The notes under the pieces were generated by a model. That model was not told where the DNA came from, did no database searches, and worked only from the letters and a program-made list of their open reading frames with translations. Of a DNA stretch of 10,298 nucleotides, positions 9,401 through 10,298 are shown piece by piece; the first letter of the stretch is position 1, and the number at the start of each line of letters is the position of its first letter. Both the position numbers and the translations under genes were made by a program. The DNA is from Phoronis pallida. Lineage: Eukaryota; Phoronida; Phoronidae. Where the stretch lies: contig JAOXYC010243789.1 of NCBI GenBank assembly GCA_028565715.1, positions 1 through 10,298 of the forward strand. The letters are read 5' to 3'.

Positions 9401-9754
9401 ACAATAACTTGTTTATTTAAATCTAAAAGTTGCATCCAAAGTGTGTTCATTGCCTTCTATTAACTTTTACAATTATTGAATAGCACTCAGTTCTATTCAA
9501 GTTTAAAAACTCACATTTGACCGTGACACCATAAGAGCAACTAGATGACCGTCCGAGTTCTGTATCAGTCGCACTGCAGCTTACTCTCGTCTCTCCTTCA
9601 TTGAGCGTTACCGTGTTACCATGGGAACATTGTACCGGAAGTTGTTGTCCTCTAGCCTGAATGATTGGTCGTGGGATGTCGACGGGAACAGGCAGTGAGC
9701 CCGTTTTCACTTCAATGTCATTTGGACAGTGGGTGACTGTGGGGTTAACATCAG
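269..9754 (-). CDS. SVEP1/polydom-like multidomain extracellular protein, 20 internal exons (partial gene)
   Basis: This entry is the span of the whole gene model; the exons are listed separately. Twenty exons with GT donors and AG acceptors join into 1,228 codons without a stop. Domain order is HYR, CCP, CCP, HYR, CCP, CCP, HYR, CCP, unnamed basic-site segment, Eph-like, EGF, EGF, TSP1 x3, EGF, EGF, TSP1, CCP. Every intron is phase 1 except one phase-0 intron inside the unnamed segment. The CCP, unnamed segment, Eph-like, EGF run resembles the middle of vertebrate SVEP1 as I remember it; SVEP1 is a secreted matrix protein that binds integrin alpha9beta1. The von Willebrand A and pentraxin modules of SVEP1 are not in this window, and SVEP1 as I recall it has no TSP1 block, so strict orthology is doubtful. 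The signal peptide and both gene ends lie outside. No transmembrane segment is seen in the joined product. Confidence 0.88.
786..956 (-). CDS. Exon: thrombospondin type 1 repeat 4
   Basis: This 57-codon exon is phase 1-1, with acceptor atttgtag at 957 and above and donor GTATGG at 780-785. It reads [18 protein letters not shown], a RSRKRYC strand, [12 protein letters not shown], and a closing TCNTDPCP. It is the only copy with the complete WxxWxxWxxC tryptophan ladder. The O-fucose position is valine (CSKVCA). It is separated from the first TSP1 block by EGF3 and EGF4. Confidence 0.94.
957..1265. other. Intron between EGF4 and TSP1-4
   Basis: AT-rich intron of 309 bases, GTAAGC donor and AG acceptor in the minus-strand sense. 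A short palindrome-like gttaac-rich stretch lies at about 1062-1084. I see no coding or RNA feature. Confidence 0.8.
1266..1397 (-). CDS. Exon: end of EGF3 plus EGF-like domain 4
   Basis: This 44-codon exon is phase 1-1, with acceptor gattacag at 1398 and above and donor GTAAGC at 1260-1265. It opens [13 protein letters not shown], continues [17 protein letters not shown], and closes GQFC. The first cysteine completes EGF3 and the other six form EGF4. Its NCTLxDC opening is the same as in the exon at 3796-3927, supporting duplication. CQNNATC fits the O-fucose consensus. TSP1-4 follows. Confidence 0.91.
1398..1879. other. Intron between EGF3 and EGF4
   Basis: The longest internal intron, 482 bases. 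It splits EGF3 between its fifth and sixth cysteines. It holds only a very short direct repeat (tgagaatg twice near 1690). No cysteine-rich exon was found in it. Confidence 0.8.
1880..1975 (-). CDS. Exon: EGF-like domain 3 (five-cysteine exon)
   Basis: This 32-codon exon is short. It is phase 1-1, with acceptor tattgtag at 1976 and above and donor GTAAAG at 1874-1879. It reads [17 protein letters not shown], then [12 protein letters not shown]. As in the exon at 4200-4295, there are five cysteines and the sixth comes from the KNC that opens the next exon. CQNNGTC fits the O-fucose motif and [12 protein letters not shown] the hydroxylation consensus. The acidic calcium-binding start is absent. 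It starts the second EGF-EGF-TSP1 cassette. Confidence 0.9.
1976..2305. other. Intron between TSP1-3 and EGF3
   Basis: Intron of 330 bases, GTAAGT donor. I see nothing else in it. Confidence 0.8.
2306..2476 (-). CDS. Exon: thrombospondin type 1 repeat 3
   Basis: This 57-codon exon is phase 1-1, with acceptor gatttcacag at 2477 and above and donor GTAAGT at 2300-2305. It reads [35 protein letters not shown], and a closing ICNNQTCP. Six cysteines are present. The CSQSCN sequence keeps the serine but lacks the glycine of the O-fucose motif. It is the last repeat of the first TSP1 block. The splice to EGF3 makes a short proline run (CPPPPPC). Confidence 0.94.
2477..2823. other. Intron between TSP1-2 and TSP1-3
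   Basis: Intron of 347 bases. A 79-codon plus-strand frame covers most of it but has no recognisable domain. A short (taa)n-type run lies near 2716-2728. Confidence 0.75.
2824..2994 (-). CDS. Exon: thrombospondin type 1 repeat 2
   Basis: This 57-codon exon is phase 1-1, with acceptor attttaag at 2995 and above and donor GTATTT at 2818-2823. It contains [19 protein letters not shown], an RTRAC strand, [12 protein letters not shown], and a closing ECNQHPCP. All six cysteines are present. CTRKCG has lysine where the O-fucose acceptor serine or threonine would be. It lies between TSP1-1 and TSP1-3. Confidence 0.94.
3224..3394 (-). CDS. Exon: thrombospondin type 1 repeat 1
   Basis: This 57-codon exon is phase 1-1, with acceptor ctcatatag at 3395 and above and donor GTATTA at 3218-3223. 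It reads [19 protein letters not shown], then an RHRNRSC strand, [11 protein letters not shown], and a closing TCNTQGCP. Six cysteines and the W-R layered core are intact. WSTW is a C-mannosylation motif. CTVSCG fits the O-fucose consensus CxxS/TCG, and it is the only one of the four TSP1 repeats that does. TSP1 repeats bind glycosaminoglycans and matrix proteins. Confidence 0.94.
3395..3795. other. Intron between EGF2 and TSP1-1
   Basis: Intron of 401 bases. The half next to TSP1-1 (up to 3602) is open in frame with the exon. See the finding on this read-through frame. Confidence 0.75.
3796..3927 (-). CDS. Exon: end of EGF1 plus EGF-like domain 2
   Basis: This 44-codon exon is phase 1-1, with acceptor tcttatag at 3928 and above and donor GTGACT at 3790-3795, one of the weaker donors. 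It starts with ENC, which closes EGF1. A full EGF follows: [13 protein letters not shown], then [14 protein letters not shown]. There is no calcium-binding start motif, and the O-fucose position is Asn instead of Ser/Thr. The exon length equals that of the exon at 1266-1397, which has the same composition. TSP1-1 follows. Confidence 0.91.
4200..4295 (-). CDS. Exon: EGF-like domain 1 (five-cysteine exon)
   Basis: This 32-codon exon is phase 1-1, with acceptor tgttacag at 4296 and above and donor GTAAGG at 4194-4199. It reads [18 protein letters not shown], then [12 protein letters not shown]. Five cysteines are in this exon; the sixth comes from the ENC at the start of the next exon. The acidic EIDDC start and the CxDx4YxCxC sequence fit a calcium-binding EGF with an Asp/Asn hydroxylation site. 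CKSSPC fits the O-glucose consensus and CQNNGTC the O-fucose consensus. Confidence 0.92.
4453..4617 (-). CDS. Exon: ephrin-receptor-like / GCC2-GCC3 cysteine module
   Basis: This 55-codon exon is phase 1-1, with acceptor gttttcag at 4618 and above and donor GTAAGT at 4447-4452. The pattern is CPPGFYVD, then [12 protein letters not shown], then [11 protein letters not shown], ending NVTQC. C-P-x-G-x-Y and the CxxCPxG repeats define the Tyr-kinase ephrin A/B receptor-like module, also called GCC2_GCC3, which is related to TNF-receptor repeats. Six cysteines are visible. Vertebrate SVEP1 has several such modules in a row, by memory. Here only one is present, and EGF1 follows it. Confidence 0.92.
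4618..5074. other. Intron between unnamed segment and Eph-like module
   Basis: Intron of 457 bases. I searched it for further Eph-like exons, which SVEP1 has in tandem, and found no CxxCPxG pattern. A small self-complementary motif (ttggt...accaa) occurs near 4864-4884. Confidence 0.75.
5075..5354 (-). CDS. Exon: unnamed SVEP1-type segment, second half, with RRRR site
   Basis: This exon enters in phase 0 (acceptor cattttag at 5355 and above) and leaves in phase 1 (donor GTAAGT at 5069-5074). It is 280 bases, 93 codons plus one base. It starts [14 protein letters not shown]; the RRRR at 5325-5336 is a second furin-type site. After it come a strand-like [13 protein letters not shown], a helix-like [19 protein letters not shown], and [12 protein letters not shown], with several N-x-S/T sequons. 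The last part has two cysteines (DCDD and LHC) leading into the Eph-like module. The basic site followed by a KIKxxFxI strand and then a long helix is the pattern I recall from the SVEP1 middle region. Confidence 0.86.
5613..5845 (-). CDS. Exon: unnamed SVEP1-type segment, first half, with RRKR site
   Basis: This exon enters in phase 1 (acceptor ccttttacag) and leaves in phase 0 (donor GTGAGT at 5607-5612). It is 233 bases, two bases plus 77 codons. The product has an apparent strand ([14 protein letters not shown]), an amphipathic helix-like stretch ([19 protein letters not shown]), a second strand around [11 protein letters not shown], then the basic tetrapeptide RRKR at 5640-5651. Vertebrate SVEP1, as I recall it, has a similar CCP-linked segment with a strand ending in an RC or SC pair and later a basic KR site. 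No named domain family comes to mind. RRKR fits the furin consensus R-x-K/R-R. It continues into the exon at 5075-5354. Confidence 0.85.
5846..6148. other. Intron between CCP5 and unnamed segment
   Basis: Intron of 303 bases, GTAAGT donor and ttttacag acceptor. No other feature seen. Confidence 0.8.
6149..6328 (-). CDS. Exon: CCP/Sushi domain 5
   Basis: This 60-codon exon is phase 1-1, with acceptor tatttttcag at 6329 and above and donor GTAAGT at 6143-6148. It carries [36 protein letters not shown] and IPDC. It is a six-cysteine CCP. Its last residues join directly to the unnamed segment (...IPDCVRQLIPG). In vertebrate SVEP1 the corresponding place also has a CCP ending in PDC followed by the same kind of segment, by recollection. 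Confidence 0.92.
6436..6684 (-). CDS. Exon: HYR domain 3
   Basis: This 83-codon exon is phase 1-1, with acceptor cttgtag at 6685 and above and donor GTAAGT at 6430-6435. It opens [16 protein letters not shown], contains [18 protein letters not shown], and closes with a [10 protein letters not shown] strand. Four cysteines are present, the same variant as HYR1 and HYR2. The T-rich stretch [13 protein letters not shown] could carry O-glycans and contains an N-glycosylation sequon. It sits between CCP4 and CCP5, and it directly precedes the CCP that leads into the unnamed segment. Confidence 0.91.
6685..7069. other. Intron between CCP4 and HYR3
   Basis: Intron of 385 bases. No additional exon or repeat recognised. 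Confidence 0.8.
7070..7258 (-). CDS. Exon: CCP/Sushi domain 4 (189 nt type)
   Basis: This 63-codon exon is phase 1-1, with acceptor tatttttag at 7259 and above and donor GTAAGT at 7064-7069. It shows [45 protein letters not shown]. It is a six-cysteine CCP with one N-x-[S/T] site in NCT and another in NWT. Its length, IP-containing turn and trailing tryptophan match CCP2. The closing strand has the canonical NGxW...PxC signature. Confidence 0.93.
7533..7700 (-). CDS. Exon: CCP/Sushi domain 3
   Basis: This 56-codon exon is phase 1-1, with acceptor cttcttag at 7701 and above and donor GTTAGT at 7527-7532. It carries [34 protein letters not shown] and a terminal GC, a compact six-cysteine CCP. 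The in-frame polypyrimidine tract in front of it reads like a signal peptide, but that is expected of a T/C-rich tract. With CCP4 and HYR3 it forms the second CCP-CCP-HYR unit. Confidence 0.91.
7701..8086. other. Intron between HYR2 and CCP3
   Basis: Intron of 386 bases with a short (att)n run near 8026-8037. No additional CCP exon found. Confidence 0.8.
8087..8338 (-). CDS. Exon: HYR domain 2
   Basis: This 84-codon exon is phase 1-1, with acceptor ctctttcag ending at 8339 and donor GTGAGT at 8081-8086. It opens with [13 protein letters not shown], like the VxPP..xCP start of HYR domains, and ends [10 protein letters not shown]. Residues [18 protein letters not shown] replace the usual FPxGxTxVxYTATD strand. 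It has four cysteines, like HYR1 and HYR3. The DNSG motif found in many HYR repeats is not present. HYR3 is its closest relative in the window: the same VDEPP opening and VTLGLG core, and three residues difference or less in length. Confidence 0.9.
8579..8767 (-). CDS. Exon: CCP/Sushi domain 2 (189 nt type)
   Basis: This 63-codon exon is phase 1-1, with acceptor aattcaag at 8768 and above and donor GTAGGT at 8573-8578. It shows [28 protein letters not shown], a TC before the W-containing strand, and a final ECW. This is a six-cysteine CCP. It has exactly the length of CCP4, and both share the DDGY/HDGY-x-IP turn and a tryptophan directly after the last cysteine. That suggests the two are copies. 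It is followed by HYR2, as CCP4 is followed by HYR3. Confidence 0.92.
8768..9126. other. Intron between CCP1 and CCP2
   Basis: Intron of 359 bases. It contains the inverted repeat at 8837-8976 and an overlapping 79-codon minus-strand open frame (8855-9094) without a recognised domain. Confidence 0.75.
8837..8976. repeat. Imperfect 16-bp inverted repeat pair with 108-bp spacer
   Basis: The left arm caatgcctcactcccg (8837-8852) and the right arm cgggagtgaggtattg (8961-8976) are complementary at 15 of 16 positions. They lie in the intron between CCP1 and CCP2. The spacer does not continue the pairing, so this is not a simple hairpin. It could be the remnant of a small non-autonomous DNA transposon. 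I see no clear target-site duplication outside the arms. Confidence 0.5.
9127..9300 (-). CDS. Exon: CCP/Sushi domain 1
   Basis: This 58-codon exon is phase 1-1, with acceptor caacag at 9301-9306 and donor GTAAGT at 9121-9126. The order [10 protein letters not shown], then CTYTCNEGY, then a C before GQW and a final PQC is the complement control protein pattern. It has six cysteines rather than the classical four. The extra pair (after the NG turn and before the third canonical cysteine) is the arrangement seen in selectin and some SVEP1 CCP domains. CCP modules mediate protein-protein or carbohydrate contacts. It forms a pair with CCP2. Confidence 0.92.
9515..9754 (-). CDS. Exon: HYR (hyalin repeat) domain 1
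   Basis: This 80-codon exon is phase 1 at both ends, with acceptor ...tttttag at 9755-9756 and donor GTGAGT at 9509-9514. It begins [15 protein letters not shown] and ends CSYGVTVK, the framing strands of a HYR domain, an immunoglobulin-like adhesive fold. The usual YTATDxSGN core is here [14 protein letters not shown]. The domain has four cysteines (THC, QCS, SCS, SCS) instead of the usual two. The motif around proline-rich IPRPIIQA matches the strand that normally reads W-x-x-P. It is the most N-terminal module in the window, and its left neighbour is CCP1. The next exon upstream must lie beyond 10298. Confidence 0.88.
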
Positions 9755-10298
9755 CTAAAAATAAATAATAATTACGGAGAATTTAATCAGAAGCTATTTG
9801 CTGATATATCATGTGGAAGGCAGATTTTTGGAAGATTTTTTTAAAAATGTATACGGTAACGAAAGTCAATATATGGCAAGTTATCGTCCACTATTTAAGC
9901 GTTAACGTAAAAAGTAGCGGCATGTTGTATTCGATAAACTGATGGCTCTAACTGGGACCATGACTTGCGGTACAACTGACTTTCTTTCTCCTGTTTAATG
10001 TGGGCTTAATCGTTCCAATCTTTCTTTTGAGTTTGAGATTGTCGATTATAACAATTATGCAAAACTTGTCTTAATTATTTTGCAACGTTTTGAATACAAA
10101 CAAACATCATGACAATACCAATAAAAAAAGGAAAGTAGATATATCGTATGTTTCAACATCGAAATGGAGACCTCACGGCACATTTACAATCAGGGGTATC
10201 GCTTTCCTCACTGTCCATATAGTAGTTGGGTCATATCCACCACTTCCGTGACCGTGGAGAGCTTAAGTTGTTTTCTCGATGGATTTGACATCCTTAAA
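9755..10298. other. Partial intron upstream of HYR1
   Basis: At least 544 bases of intron run to the right edge of the window. I found no cysteine-rich exon on the minus strand and no promoter or signal-peptide exon. The preceding exon is outside the window. Confidence 0.7.

Noticed and set aside
10212-10261. Candidate 50-nt minus-strand exon between an AG and GTGAGG
   Set aside because: Its length is not a multiple of three and would break the phase-1 chain, and it encodes no recognisable module.

Overview
The window looks like the interior of one large, intron-rich animal gene on the minus strand. It encodes a secreted, cysteine-rich modular protein. I can place 20 exons (3,684 coding bases, 1,228 codons) between positions 9754 and 269. 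Joined at GT-AG sites, they read through without a stop. Neither end of the gene is here: I see no start codon with signal peptide, no terminal exon and no polyadenylation context. AT-rich introns of about 100-480 bases and one-domain-per-exon structure point to a marine invertebrate (mollusc, brachiopod, hemichordate, lancelet or similar). The phylum cannot be settled from this sequence.

Domain order, N- to C-terminal (right to left in the window): HYR1, CCP1, CCP2, HYR2, CCP3, CCP4, HYR3, CCP5, a two-exon unnamed segment with two furin-type basic sites, an ephrin-receptor-like (GCC2/GCC3) cysteine module, EGF1, EGF2, three TSP1 repeats, EGF3, EGF4, a fourth TSP1 repeat, and an enlarged CCP6. 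The run HYR-CCP-unnamed segment-Eph-like-EGF matches, as I recall it, the middle of vertebrate SVEP1 (polydom), including the unnamed segment itself. The four TSP1 repeats and the alternation of CCP pairs with HYR domains do not match the vertebrate protein. I therefore call it SVEP1-like rather than an SVEP1 ortholog.

All exons but two are symmetric phase 1-1 modules. The exceptions are the two halves of the unnamed segment, which share a phase-0 intron. Two internal cassettes appear duplicated: CCP-CCP(189 nt)-HYR in the right half, and EGF(96 nt)-EGF(132 nt)-TSP1(171 nt) in the left half. The likely role, by family knowledge, is an extracellular-matrix or recognition protein with adhesive CCP, EGF and TSP1 modules, probably processed by a furin-like protease in the middle.

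Non-coding stretches are introns. The only structured element I found is a 16-bp near-perfect inverted repeat in the intron at 8768-9126, overlapped by an unexplained open frame. I saw no convincing plus-strand gene, RNA gene, CRISPR array or complete transposon.
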